A stretch of 64,000 bases of DNA from Myxococcales bacterium (GTDB taxonomy: Bacteria; Myxococcota_A; Polyangia; Haliangiales; Haliangiaceae). The position numbers and the translations under genes are program-made. The notes below the pieces were generated by a model, which saw only the letters and a list, made by a program, of their open reading frames with translations, made no database searches and was not told the DNA's origin. Positions 35,350 through 44,241 of this stretch are shown in pieces (position 1 is the stretch's first letter; every line of letters starts with the position of its first letter). The stretch is from NCBI GenBank assembly GCA_028287115.1, contig JAQBQF010000024.1:62001-126000 (forward strand), read 5' to 3'.

Positions 35350-36252
35350 CTACAAGTGGCCGCTGACGGTCAGGCCGCCGCCGCTCGGATCGATCCACGG
35401 AATGATCGCGACGCCCTCGTCGGGGCGCTCGGTGTGCGCACCCTTGAAGTACCAGACGGTTCCGCCGGCGAGCGCTGCGAGGCCAACCGCACCGATCGCG
35501 ATGCCGATGTTGGTGAGCTTCACCGCGGACGCGGCATCCGTGAACACCGCGTCGCCCGGCGGCGCAGCGCATTGATGCGTCGAGGTCGAGCACGCGGACG
35601 GCAGCTTCGTCGTCCCCCACACCGCGAGTCCGGTGCCGGCGACCACCATCACCGCACCGAGGCCCATCACGGCCTTCGCGCCGCCTGGATGCTTCGTCGT
35701 CGGTTCGAGCTTGCGCGCTCTCACCGGTTCCGTCGTTCCGGTGACGGTCGCAGGTCCCGCCGCCGCTGCGGCCGGCGAACCGAACGAGCCGACGACGGTG
35801 CGGCCCTTCTCGCCGGTTCCGACGACGACCGTCACGACTTGCTCCTTGCCGCCGTTTTGGAAGCGCACGCTGTGCTTGCCGGGGTCGACGTCGTGCGGCC
35901 GGCCGTCATCCAGACGGGTCACGATCAGCACGTCGTCGACGTAGACGGTCGTATCGGGCAGGTCGGCGCCGGCGCCATCGCGTGCCGCAAAGCTCAGCGA
36001 AGGCTGCTGGCGACCGAGATCGTCGGCATACCGCGCACAGTCGCCTTGCACGAGCGACGGACAGGACGGCTGCGCGCACGTCAGGAACAGCTTGCGAGCG
36101 AGCGAGATCTTGTTCTGCTCCTTCGCGTCCTGACCGCGACTGTGTGCGTCGACGCATTCCTCTTTCGAGAGGTCGCCGGCCGCGGCGATCGGAATCGCAG
36201 ACAAGGTCGCAACAGCAGCAGCGACCAACGCATGGCGAACGTGGGTGATCAT
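35350..36252 (-). CDS. Myxobacterial-type secreted/membrane protein
   Basis: A 300-residue protein with signal peptide MITHVRHALVAAAVATLSAIPIAAAG. Residues 28-80 (LSKEECVDAHSRGQDAKEQN, then KLFLTCAQPSCP) form a TPR-like Cys-containing module seen in many Myxococcota proteins. Next come PEGA-like strands (LPDTTVYVDDVLIVTRLDDG, VDPGKHSVRFQNGG). The C-terminus has two membrane segments around 195-215 and 245-270. The start is 14 bases after the Ser/Thr kinase gene, so they are coexpressed; such pairs of kinase and TPR/PEGA protein are typical of the group. Exact role unknown. Confidence 0.72.
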   Translation of the reverse strand: MITHVRHALVAAAVATLSAIPIAAAGDLSKEECVDAHSRGQDAKEQNKISLARKLFLTCAQPSCPSLVQGDCARYADDLGRQQPSLSFAARDGAGADLPDTTVYVDDVLIVTRLDDGRPHDVDPGKHSVRFQNGGKEQVVTVVVGTGEKGRTVVGSFGSPAAAAAGPATVTGTTEPVRARKLEPTTKHPGGAKAVMGLGAVMVVAGTGLAVWGTTKLPSACSTSTHQCAAPPGDAVFTDAASAVKLTNIGIAIGAVGLAALAGGTVWYFKGAHTERPDEGVAIIPWIDPSGGGLTVSGHL

Positions 36253-36265
36253 CAGACGCTCCTTG

Positions 36266-38032
36266 TTAGATGCACGACGGCTTGAAGATCTTCTTCGAGC
36301 CTTCGTAGTAGTAGGGCGGGTTGCAGTCGGCCTTGGTTTCTGGCTTCACGTCCGGTTTGGGATCCGGTGCGGTGACGGCGGCGTGGGCGGGTTGCTGCGG
36401 CGGCGTAGCGACGGCGCGCGGTGGCGGCTGTGTAGCGACGGCGCGCGGCGGCGGCTGTGCGACGCGCACGACTTGACGCGGAGCGGGACGAGCCGGCGGT
36501 TTCCGCGTCACGGACGGCACGTTCCGGTTCGGGGCTGGCGCTGGCGTCGCGACCGCAGGGGCCGCGACCGGCGGGGCCTCGATCTCCGTCGGTGCCGCGG
36601 CGGCAGGTGCGGGCTCGGCCGCGGCGGGTACGGCGGCGGCGGGTACGGTCGCTTCCACCCGGACGGGTGCCGGCGCCGCGGCCGCGGGCATGGACGAAGG
36701 AGTGGTCGGATCTGTCACGGCCGGCTGCGCCGCAGGCTGCACTTTGCTACCGCCGCTCTTGATCACGAACACGATGCCGACCGCGAGCGCGACCACAGCG
36801 AGGCTGAGTCCGCCGATCAGCGCCGTCGAACCACGGCGAGGTGGTGCCGCTGGCAACGTCCTCGGCATCTGCTGCGCTGCGCCGCTCGGTGTGCCGTCCT
36901 CCTGTTGGATCTGATGAGTCTGCGAGGCGCGCACGGAGGCCATCGACACGGGCGTCGCACGTCGCGCGACCGGCAACGCGACACGACGCCAGCTCGCTTC
37001 TTCGGCGGCGAGCATCTTGTCTCGGCCCTCGAGGAATTCCTTGCCAAGCGCTTTGAGCCACGCGCCGACATCGGTCGACGACGCCGGTGGCACGGCGCCA
37101 CGCAGCGCTTCTTCGAGCTCGGTCGCGGTCTGCCAGCGATCCTTGACGTCGACGGCGAGGCCCTTCTTGATGATGTCTTCGATCGCCTCGAGCTGGCGCC
37201 AGCGATTGTCGCCGATCCACTCGCGTTCGCTCGCGAGCGCTTCGGTCAGCGTCGGTAGCGCACCTTGGAGAATCTTCGAGACGAGCTCCGCTTCGCCCTG
37301 CGAGCTCTGATGCATGCGATGGCCGACGATCAACTCCCACAGCACGACCGACAGCGAATAGATGTCGCTCTGCTTGGTCGCGTGGCCACGCAACTGTTCG
37401 GGCGCCGAATAGGCGAGCTTGCCTTTGAACTGGCCATCGCGCGTGACGTGCGCGGCCATGGTCGCCTTTGCGACGCCGAAGTCGAGCAGGCGCGCGGTAC
37501 CGTCGATCGCGACCATCACGTTCTGCGGTGACACGTCGCGGTGGACGATGTTGAGCGGAGCGCCCATCTCGTCCACGGTCTCGTGTGCCGCATGAAGGCC
37601 TTCGGCCACCTGACAGATGATCGAGACCGCGATGTGCAGCGGAACGTGCGTCTTTGCCTGGCGCGCTGTCTTGAGCAGCCAGTGAAGCGGCGCACCATGG
37701 ACGTACTCCTGGACGAGCACGACTTCTTCGCCGGTCGTCACGACATCGAGCACGGGCACGACGTTCCGGTGATGGACCTTCGACGCGATCCGCGCTTCGT
37801 CGAGGAACATCGCGACGAACTCTTCGTCCTCGGCGAACTCCGGCAGCAACCGCTTCGCCGCAACGATCCGGCTGAAGCCCTCATCACCCATCAAGCGAGC
37901 GATGTGGATGGTCGCCATCCCACCGCGCGCGATCTGGCGATGCAGGATGTAGCGACCAACGGTTACCGCCTGACCACGGACGTCCGTCGCCATCGCGGGC
38001 TCGTCGTTATTCGTGTTGGTGGGTGATCTCAT
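36266..38032 (-). CDS. Ser/Thr protein kinase with extracytoplasmic Pro/Ala-rich tail
   Basis: A 588-residue Hanks-type kinase. Glycine loop IARGGMATIH, Lys60 (VAAKRLL), catalytic Asp166 (IVHRDVSPQNV), DFG Asp184 (LLDFGVAK) and SAPEQLRG are intact, so it should be active. After a linker of about 100 residues a membrane helix (404-424) leads to a tail of about 165 residues very rich in Pro and Ala, with PPPRAVATQ repeats and a Cys-containing end (CNPPYYYEGSKKIFKPSC) conserved in such myxobacterial kinases. The ATG at 38032 is used; MATDVRG at 37993 is an alternative. Operon with the downstream secreted protein. Confidence 0.9.
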   Translation of the reverse strand: MRSPTNTNNDEPAMATDVRGQAVTVGRYILHRQIARGGMATIHIARLMGDEGFSRIVAAKRLLPEFAEDEEFVAMFLDEARIASKVHHRNVVPVLDVVTTGEEVVLVQEYVHGAPLHWLLKTARQAKTHVPLHIAVSIICQVAEGLHAAHETVDEMGAPLNIVHRDVSPQNVMVAIDGTARLLDFGVAKATMAAHVTRDGQFKGKLAYSAPEQLRGHATKQSDIYSLSVVLWELIVGHRMHQSSQGEAELVSKILQGALPTLTEALASEREWIGDNRWRQLEAIEDIIKKGLAVDVKDRWQTATELEEALRGAVPPASSTDVGAWLKALGKEFLEGRDKMLAAEEASWRRVALPVARRATPVSMASVRASQTHQIQQEDGTPSGAAQQMPRTLPAAPPRRGSTALIGGLSLAVVALAVGIVFVIKSGGSKVQPAAQPAVTDPTTPSSMPAAAAPAPVRVEATVPAAAVPAAAEPAPAAAAPTEIEAPPVAAPAVATPAPAPNRNVPSVTRKPPARPAPRQVVRVAQPPPRAVATQPPPRAVATPPQQPAHAAVTAPDPKPDVKPETKADCNPPYYYEGSKKIFKPSCI

Positions 38033-38048
38033 GAGTACAGCTTCATTC

Positions 38049-39590
38049 TCATTCGTAGAACTGGATGGCGCTTCCCACCGTCCAGAAGTATTGGTTCTTG
38101 AACGAGCCGTTCGGAAGGATCGAGGTTCCCCAGACCGAGTTCGAGTACTGATGGTTCGTCGCCGAGTAACCCGATGACGCCCCGATGCCGAGGCTCAGGT
38201 CCGGCAGGCTCTCGAACGTCGTGATCAGACCGTCGGGCGTAAACGGTCCTTTATTCGCGAGGAGACCCGCGATGAAGATCCGCGTCGAGATGTAGCCCTC
38301 GAGCGAGGTAAAGCCGGGGGTATCGGAATTCGCGGCGATCAGCTTGTTGTACGTCGTGACGACATCGCTCGTATCGCTCTGATAGTTCGGCACGACCTGC
38401 GAGACAGTCACGTCTTGCGTCAGCGGCAACGACGTGGCGCCGGGTAGCGTCGCGTTCGCCGATGGAATCGTGATGCTGCCGGCCTGGACGAGGCGACTCG
38501 AGAGCGCGTTCGGTCCGACGAACGAGACGTTCGAGAAGTACAGCTTCAGGCGATTCGGCTTGTCGAGCGTCGTCTGCATCCCGTCGAACTGCCACTGGCG
38601 TACGAGCTGGATGAACGTCGCGCCGGCACCGTAGGTATCGGTCATCATCACGCCGACGGTCTGCACGCCCGAGTTCGTGTTGAGGAGGTTCGTCAGATAC
38701 GCTTCGACCGCCGCCGCTTGCGTCGGGACGCTCGTGTCGTCGTTGCGCGCGTACCGGAAGCGCGCGATCGGCGTGGTCGGATCCGCCGACGCGGGGAACG
38801 CACCGTAATCGACGACGTATGCGGCCTTGAGGCCGTTATAGCCGGCATCGCCGAACGTATCGTTCTGGTCGAACGAGATCAGACTCTTGTAGTCCGGGAC
38901 GCCCTTCTTCTTGAACAGGTCCGTCGTCGCCTGCGCTTCTTGTGCGTAGCTCGCGCGAACATTGAACACGTACTTCGCGCATTCACCCGCGGTGGTATCG
39001 CGCAGGATCTTGGCTGCACCGGTGTACGCACCGAAGTAGATCGTCCCGGTCTCGAGCGCGATCGGCGCAGCGCGCACCATCGTCGGCGTTCCGACGTTGC
39101 CCAAGAACGCGAGCACGGCGTTGGGTCCGCGCGAGAGCGCGGTTGTCGAGATCGGAGTCGTGTTGCCGTGGCCGTCCGGCTCGGGCGTTGTCGTCGAAGG
39201 ACACTTCGGTGTGGTGCCGTCCATGATCTGGACATCGGCGAGTGCGCGCGCCGCGGTCTCCGCGATCGGCGGGTCGTACGCGTCGTCGCGGAAGTTCAGG
39301 ACGAGCTGGCGTCCGCGGACTCCGCCTTTGGCGTTTTGCTCGGCAAGCGCGAGCTCGATTCCGAGCTTCATGCCGGTACCGAGCTCGTAGTTCGTGCCGC
39401 TGATCGCCGAGCTCGAGCCGATGACGAGCGGCGCGTCCGCGGCGTGGACACAGACCGGTTGCAGTTCACGGAGCTCGCACACGAGACCGGTGCCGCAATC
39501 TCCGTCGAGGCTGCAAGGCTTCGGAGAAAAGTCCGTCGAACAGCCGACGGCGAGCAAGACAATGGAATAATGAGCTCTCAAACCCCTCAT
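38049..39590 (-). CDS. Branched-chain-amino-acid-type substrate-binding lipoprotein
   Basis: A 513-residue predicted lipoprotein: signal MRGLRAHYSIVLLAVGC, lipobox AVGC. A short Cys-containing N-terminal segment (CSLDGDCGTGLVCELRELQPVC) is typical of myxobacterial secreted proteins. The rest is a periplasmic binding protein of the LivJ type (VIGSSSAISGTNYELGTGMKLGIELALAEQNA, ARALADVQIMDG, LFKKKGVPDYKSLISFDQND). It lacks adjacent permease or ATPase genes, so it may bind ligand for signalling rather than transport. The open frame extends to 39611, but the ATG at 39590 gives the clean signal peptide. Confidence 0.78.
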   Translation of the reverse strand: MRGLRAHYSIVLLAVGCSTDFSPKPCSLDGDCGTGLVCELRELQPVCVHAADAPLVIGSSSAISGTNYELGTGMKLGIELALAEQNAKGGVRGRQLVLNFRDDAYDPPIAETAARALADVQIMDGTTPKCPSTTTPEPDGHGNTTPISTTALSRGPNAVLAFLGNVGTPTMVRAAPIALETGTIYFGAYTGAAKILRDTTAGECAKYVFNVRASYAQEAQATTDLFKKKGVPDYKSLISFDQNDTFGDAGYNGLKAAYVVDYGAFPASADPTTPIARFRYARNDDTSVPTQAAAVEAYLTNLLNTNSGVQTVGVMMTDTYGAGATFIQLVRQWQFDGMQTTLDKPNRLKLYFSNVSFVGPNALSSRLVQAGSITIPSANATLPGATSLPLTQDVTVSQVVPNYQSDTSDVVTTYNKLIAANSDTPGFTSLEGYISTRIFIAGLLANKGPFTPDGLITTFESLPDLSLGIGASSGYSATNHQYSNSVWGTSILPNGSFKNQYFWTVGSAIQFYE

Positions 39591-39707
39591 GGATTCACTC
39601 TCGCAAGTCATTCACGCGGTCCGCAAGGGAGCACAAGACCCACATCTCCTTGTTTTGGAACGGGCAAATCGGAAACCGTGGGCCGCGTAGCACAACCAAA
39701 ACCACCC

Positions 39708-39735
39708 GGAACCGCTGTTGTAACGAGACCGACAA
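39708..39735 (+). promoter_or_regulatory. Candidate ECF-sigma promoter
   Basis: GGAACC (39708-39713), 16 bases, then CGACAA (39730-39735) matches the usual ECF promoter layout (GGAACC, 16-17 bases, CGTC-like). A second GGAACG...TTGTTAACG copy overlaps the GTG start at 39769-39785. The position 55 bases upstream of the sigma gene fits autoregulation. Confidence 0.45.
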
Positions 39736-39789
39736 AGAAACGTTCGAGAGATGCGCATCCAATGCGCTGGAACGCTTTGTTAACGCTCA

Positions 39790-40359
39790 GTGAGGCCAAA
39801 CGTCTTTGTCGCCGTGAACGTCGCGTACATTGCGCCGGTGCGGGATCTCGGGGCGATCGTGGGTGCGGCGCGAGCCGGCGATCGGGCCGCGTTCGCAGAG
39901 ATCTATCGGCGATTTCACCGCGCCGTTCACGGCGTGGTGCTCGCCCGGGTCACGTTCGGAGAAGCCGCCGACCTCGTCCAGGAGACCTTCGCGATCGCCC
40001 TCGAACGGCTGCCGCAGCTCGCCGACGTCGCCGCATTTCCGGGCTGGCTCCTCGCGATCGCACGCAATCGCTCGATCGACCACGTGCGTGCCCGCAAACC
40101 TACGAACGAGCTCGTCGAGATTCCGGTCGCGGCATCGCGAAGCGCGGAGGTCGCGCAGGTGCTCGCCGCCTTGCGCGCGCTGCCCGAGGCCTATCAGGAG
40201 ACGATGATCTTGCGACTCGTAGAAGGCATGACCGGACCCGAGATCGCCGAACAAACCGGGCTGTCGCCGGGCTCGGTTCGCGTCAACCTTCATCGTGGCA
40301 TGGCGCTGCTTCGCGATCACCTCGGAATCACGACAAAGGAGGCGTCCGATGTCGGATGA
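39790..40359 (+). CDS. RNA polymerase ECF sigma factor
   Basis: A 189-residue sigma-70 family ECF factor. Region 2 spans about 20-95 (AARAGDRAAFAEIYRRFH, DLVQETFAIALERLPQ, PGWLLAIARNRSIDHVRAR), and region 4 about 125-175 (LPEAYQETMILRLVEGMTGP, EIAEQTGLSPGSVRVNLHRG). GTG 39790 is used; GTG 39808 is possible. It overlaps the next gene by 11 bases, and that gene encodes a FecR-like membrane protein, a typical anti-sigma arrangement. Confidence 0.88.
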   Translation: MRPNVFVAVNVAYIAPVRDLGAIVGAARAGDRAAFAEIYRRFHRAVHGVVLARVTFGEAADLVQETFAIALERLPQLADVAAFPGWLLAIARNRSIDHVRARKPTNELVEIPVAASRSAEVAQVLAALRALPEAYQETMILRLVEGMTGPEIAEQTGLSPGSVRVNLHRGMALLRDHLGITTKEASDVG

Positions 40360-41350
40360 CTATCTCTGGGATCGTTCGGGTCCACGCGATCCGGACGTCG
40401 AGAAGCTCGAAAAGTTGCTCGCTCCCCTGGCGCACGATGCCCCGCTCGATCAGCTGCGGCTCCGCCGGAAGCGCCCGCGGTGGATCGTGCTGGGTGTCGT
40501 CCTCGCAGCCGCGGCATTCGCGGGCTGGCTCGCGATCCCTTCGTCCCACCACGAGGAGCTCGTCGCCTGCACCCAGGACGGCAGCGGATTTCGGTTTGTC
40601 GCGGAAGGTGGCGCCGTCGCATGCGGCGGCAGGCAGATCGCGACGGGCGTGCTTCCGGTCGGTGGCGTGCTCGACACCGGCTTGCACCAGGTCGACCTCT
40701 CGATCGCCGATATCGGAACGGCGCAGCTCGGTCCGAACACGCGCGTGTCGCTCGATCGCTCGACGACGGCGGGTCACCATCTCTCGATCGATCATGGACA
40801 CATGCACGCGCGCGTCGCGGCGCCGCCCCGGTTGTTCGCGATCTCGACCAAGCATGCCGAGGTGACCGATCTCGGCTGCGAGTACACGATCGATGTCGAT
40901 GCCAGCGGTGCCGGATCGCTTCACGTGCTGTCGGGCAAGGTCGAGCTCGCGACGAAGTCCGGGGCGATCGTCGTAGCGCCCGCGGGCACCCACACGAAGA
41001 TCCTCGCCGGTCAGGCTCCCGGATTGCCTCTCCGTGACGCCGGCGACGTCGCGTTCGAAGCCGCGATCGATGGTTACCTCGCCGGTGATCCGAGCGCATT
41101 CGACACGGTGCTCGCGCTGGCATCGCCTGCGGATGCCATCACGTTGATCGATCTCGCCATTATTGATGCGCCGCATCGTCCCGCCGTGCTCGCCAAGCTC
41201 GGACAACTAGCCCCGCCACCAGAAGGCGTGACGATCGATGGCGCCGCGGCGAATCAGCATCAGCTCGAGCGCTGGCGCGAAGCCATCATGATCACTCGGT
41301 TCATGTCGCACTCAGTCCCGTCTCCGAAATCCGGCAAGCAGATGAAGTAG
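40349..41350 (+). CDS. FecR-domain membrane protein, probable anti-sigma factor
   Basis: A 333-residue single-pass protein. Residues 1-44 are cytoplasmic, a membrane helix spans about 45-63 (WIVLGVVLAAAAFAGWLAI), and the exterior carries a FecR domain with TAQLGPNTRVSLDRS, HLSIDHGHMHARV and VTDLGCEYTIDVDASGAGSL. AAAGGAGG just upstream of the ATG at 40349 decides the start. The start lies inside the sigma gene, so it is translationally coupled and likely controls that sigma factor. The short N-terminus lacks a zinc-binding anti-sigma motif. Confidence 0.8.
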   Translation: MSDDYLWDRSGPRDPDVEKLEKLLAPLAHDAPLDQLRLRRKRPRWIVLGVVLAAAAFAGWLAIPSSHHEELVACTQDGSGFRFVAEGGAVACGGRQIATGVLPVGGVLDTGLHQVDLSIADIGTAQLGPNTRVSLDRSTTAGHHLSIDHGHMHARVAAPPRLFAISTKHAEVTDLGCEYTIDVDASGAGSLHVLSGKVELATKSGAIVVAPAGTHTKILAGQAPGLPLRDAGDVAFEAAIDGYLAGDPSAFDTVLALASPADAITLIDLAIIDAPHRPAVLAKLGQLAPPPEGVTIDGAAANQHQLERWREAIMITRFMSHSVPSPKSGKQMK

Positions 41351-41422
41351 CGCGCTCGGCGCACAGCGAGCGTCCGCGCACGCCGACCGTTCTGGCACGC
41401 ATGGTGCTGAATGGTTAGAGGC

Positions 41423-41731
41423 ATGAACAAGGACGACAAGGATCCGACCTCGGGCGAAGGCGATCACCTTTCGGCCCGCCGTTACGACCGCCATGTCCGC
41501 GAGTTCATCGCGGAGGGCAAGGTCCCGGACGCCGCGCAGGATGCTCGCGCCTACGTCGAGACCCATCCTGAGGACGCAGAGAAGTCCGAGCGCAAAGCCC
41601 AGCGCGGCCCGCACAAGAGCTCGTTCGTCTCGCTCGACGAAATCCTGGCGAAAGGCCGCTCGGTCATCGACCGCGTCCGGCCGCTCGTCGACCGCGCGGC
41701 CAACAAGCTGCGCCACCGTTTTTCCAAGTAA
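41423..41731 (+). CDS. Small hydrophilic protein, hypothetical
   Basis: A 102-residue charged protein starting MNKDDKDPTSGEGDHLSARR. It resembles a family of small proteobacterial proteins with the pattern GEG-x4-R-Y-x4-REF-x3-G-x-V-x2-A-A (here HLSARRYDRHVREFIAEGKV), whose role is unknown. The ATG at 41411 is a possible earlier start. It heads a set of small stress-type genes with the next two membrane proteins; spacing to the next gene is 30 bases. Confidence 0.65.
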   Translation: MNKDDKDPTSGEGDHLSARRYDRHVREFIAEGKVPDAAQDARAYVETHPEDAEKSERKAQRGPHKSSFVSLDEILAKGRSVIDRVRPLVDRAANKLRHRFSK

Positions 41732-41761
41732 CCGCCTCACCCCAACCTACGGAGCTTTTCT

Positions 41762-42019
41762 ATGCACATTCTCGTCACACTCATTGTCGGACTCATCGTC
41801 GGTGCTCTCGCGAAGCTGATCATGCCGGGCAAAGACCCAGGCGGCATCATCGTCACGATGCTGATCGGTATCGCGGGCTCGTTCATCGCAGGCTTCCTCG
41901 GTCACTCCCTTGGCTGGTACGCAGTCGGCGAGGGCCCGGGCATCATTGCTTCGATCGTCGGCGCCGTGATCCTGCTCGCGATTTATCGGCTGGTCGTCGG
42001 CCGAAGGCCGGTGGTCTAG
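41762..42019 (+). CDS. GlsB/YeaQ/YmgE family stress membrane protein
   Basis: An 85-residue integral membrane protein of the transglycosylase-associated (Tgl/GlsB) family. Three helices are visible: LVTLIVGLIVGALAKLIMPG, IIVTMLIGIAGSFIAGFLGH and GIIASIVGAVILLAIYRLVV, with the conserved MPGKDPGG turn. Members are induced under stress in many bacteria, exact function unclear. GGAG lies about eight bases before the ATG. Confidence 0.9.
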   Translation: MHILVTLIVGLIVGALAKLIMPGKDPGGIIVTMLIGIAGSFIAGFLGHSLGWYAVGEGPGIIASIVGAVILLAIYRLVVGRRPVV

Positions 42020-42028
42020 GAGGACGCC

Positions 42029-42349
42029 ATGGCCACCTCCAAGCTTCATCCGTTCATTCGTCCGTCCGAGGAACACGAGGTCCCACAGGCGCCGGTCCGT
42101 GATGATCTCGCGACCGGGCCGACGGAGGACCTCGATCGTCAACCAGATGGCGTGCCTCACCAGGTCATCGGAATGACGGCCGTGTTCTCGGTGATGCTTG
42201 CGCTGCTGTTGGCCGTCATGTTTGTCGCCGCCGGTACTGTCGGCAAGGTTGCCGCAGTTGTTCTAGCTGTACTCGCGATCCCGGTCCTGGTCTCGAGCCT
42301 GCGCAAGAAGGCCGCTCGGGATCGCGATCACCTTCATCCATCGAGGTGA
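42029..42349 (+). CDS. Small membrane protein, hypothetical
   Basis: A 106-residue protein: 45 polar residues, then two hydrophobic segments (IGMTAVFSVMLALLLAVMFV and VAAVVLAVLAIPVLVSSL) and a basic tail. A strong AGGAGG precedes the ATG at 42029, nine bases after the YeaQ-type gene stop. Its stop overlaps the tamA start as GTGA. No family recognised. Confidence 0.7.
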   Translation: MATSKLHPFIRPSEEHEVPQAPVRDDLATGPTEDLDRQPDGVPHQVIGMTAVFSVMLALLLAVMFVAAGTVGKVAAVVLAVLAIPVLVSSLRKKAARDRDHLHPSR

Positions 42350-44241
42350 GTGTGTTCAGAGTCCACTCCGTGGCGCCCGCGCTCACGCTCGTCGCGCTGA
42401 CGGCGGTTGCTGCGCTCGGAGCCTGCCATCATCCGCCGCCACACCATCCGGGTGAGGAGTATCTCGAAGCGATTCGCTTCGAAGGCAACAAGGCGATCAG
42501 TTCGAAGAATCTCCAGGAGGGACTCGCGCTGATGCGCGCGGAGAAGCAAGGCGCCGCGCCGGATCCTTATCTCGTCACCGTCGACGGCGAGCGCGTCAAA
42601 GGCATGTACCTGCGACACGGATACCTCGAAATCGACGTCCATTCGCGTGTGGAACGCCACGGCGATGCGGCGGTCGTGATCTACAAGATCGAAGAAGGTC
42701 CGCTGTCGACGACCCGCGTCGTCATCAACGGCTTGCCGGACAAAGACAAGGACCTCTCTGTCGATGACGTTCGCAAGAAGTTGCCGCTTGTCGACGGAAA
42801 GCCTTTCAACTACGAGCTCTACGACCAGGCGAAGGAGCCGCTGATCGGCGTTGTTCAAGACGCCGGCTACGCTCACGCGAGCCTCGACTCGCGCGTGATC
42901 GCCGACCGCGCGAACCATCAGGCGGTCGTCGAGCTCACGTACGACACCGGGCCGAAGTGTCACTTCGGCAGCGTCGATGTGGTCGGCGTTCCGGACGAGC
43001 TCAGGGACGCGGTGATCGCGCGGCTCGCGATCCAGAAAGGGCAACAGTTCTCGACCTCCGCGATCGCGCAGACCCAACGCAACCTCTACGACATGAGGCG
43101 GTTCTCGACGGTTCGCGTGCTGCCCGATAAGACCGACGGCGAGGAGGTCAACGTCAAGATCTCGCTCGCACAGAGCGCTCCGCACGAGGTCAGCGTCGGC
43201 GGCGGTTTCGGCATGGATCCGGCGACGTACGAAGTTCGCGGCAGGTTTGGCTACAACGTGACCGGTTGGCCGACGCCGCTGACCGACTTCGATCTCGATC
43301 TGCGGCCCGCGTACGCGATGCTGCGCGACAACACCGGTTACGAGCCGCGGATTCGCGCGTTAGGGAAGTTCACGCGTATCGATCTGTTCCGGCCGTTCAT
43401 GGCCGGCGAGGTCGAGGGTGGTTACAACTATCTCGTCTACGAGGCGTTCACGAGCTTCGGCCCGCGCGCGCGACTCGCGCTGAAATCTCCGATCTTCACG
43501 CCGAGGCTGACGGCGGCCGTCGGCTGGGAGTTCCAGTATCTGGGCTTCCGCCGGATCTCTCCGCTGATCGATCCGACGCTCGAGCACGATCTGCACCTCG
43601 ATCAAACCGAGAGGCTCGGCGAATACACGCAAGCGGTCGCGCTCGATCTCCGCGACAACCCGCTCGAGACCACGCAGGGCCTCTACACCGAGGTTCGCGT
43701 GTCCGAAGGCGGTCCGTACGCGGCCGGCGGACTCTCGTTCCTCCAGGTCACACCCGAGGCTCGCGGCTACCTGCCGATCTTCGGTAACGTGATCGCGGCG
43801 CGCGTTCGTGCGGGCGGCATCTTCGGCGACGTTCCTCCGAGCGAGCGCTATTATTCGGGTGGCTCGACGAGCCAGCGCGGCTTTTCGGAGCGGCGGCTCT
43901 CACCGACGGTGTCCGGTGATGTGATGGGCACGTTCACCAGCATACCGTTCGGTGGCGCGCGTCTCTTCGAGACGAACTTCGAGGTCCGCCGCGAGGTGAC
44001 GAAGATCAGAGGCATGGGGCTCGGCGGTGTCGCGTTCCTCGACGGCGGTGATGTCACCGAGTCGACGGCGCAGTTGAACCTCGGGCACCTTCACTGGGCC
44101 GCCGGCCTCGGCGCTCGGTTGTTCACGCTGGTCGGCGCCGTCCGACTCGACTTCGGGTATCGCCTCAATCGCACCGGTCCGACCGAGCCAGAGCCGGGCT
44201 CGCACTTCGCGTTCCACCTCAGCATCGGAGAGGCCTACTGA
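42346..44241 (+). CDS. TamA/BamA-family outer-membrane assembly protein with lipobox (copy 1)
   Basis: A 631-residue Omp85 protein. The N-terminus (ALTLVALTAVAALGAC) ends in a perfect lipobox at Cys27, unusual for Omp85 proteins. Three POTRA-like domains follow (EYLEAIRFEGNKAISSKNLQ, VVINGLPDKDKDLSVDDV, FGSVDVVGVPDELRDAVIAR), then a 16-strand barrel from about 285 with the L6 motif in STSQRGFSERRLSP. The final LSIGEAY ends the last strand. With the TamB-like protein encoded next (TGATG overlap), it probably forms an outer-membrane assembly or lipid-transport module. Start GTG 42346 overlaps the preceding stop; GTG 42352 is possible. Confidence 0.87.
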   Translation: MSVFRVHSVAPALTLVALTAVAALGACHHPPPHHPGEEYLEAIRFEGNKAISSKNLQEGLALMRAEKQGAAPDPYLVTVDGERVKGMYLRHGYLEIDVHSRVERHGDAAVVIYKIEEGPLSTTRVVINGLPDKDKDLSVDDVRKKLPLVDGKPFNYELYDQAKEPLIGVVQDAGYAHASLDSRVIADRANHQAVVELTYDTGPKCHFGSVDVVGVPDELRDAVIARLAIQKGQQFSTSAIAQTQRNLYDMRRFSTVRVLPDKTDGEEVNVKISLAQSAPHEVSVGGGFGMDPATYEVRGRFGYNVTGWPTPLTDFDLDLRPAYAMLRDNTGYEPRIRALGKFTRIDLFRPFMAGEVEGGYNYLVYEAFTSFGPRARLALKSPIFTPRLTAAVGWEFQYLGFRRISPLIDPTLEHDLHLDQTERLGEYTQAVALDLRDNPLETTQGLYTEVRVSEGGPYAAGGLSFLQVTPEARGYLPIFGNVIAARVRAGGIFGDVPPSERYYSGGSTSQRGFSERRLSPTVSGDVMGTFTSIPFGGARLFETNFEVRREVTKIRGMGLGGVAFLDGGDVTESTAQLNLGHLHWAAGLGARLFTLVGAVRLDFGYRLNRTGPTEPEPGSHFAFHLSIGEAY

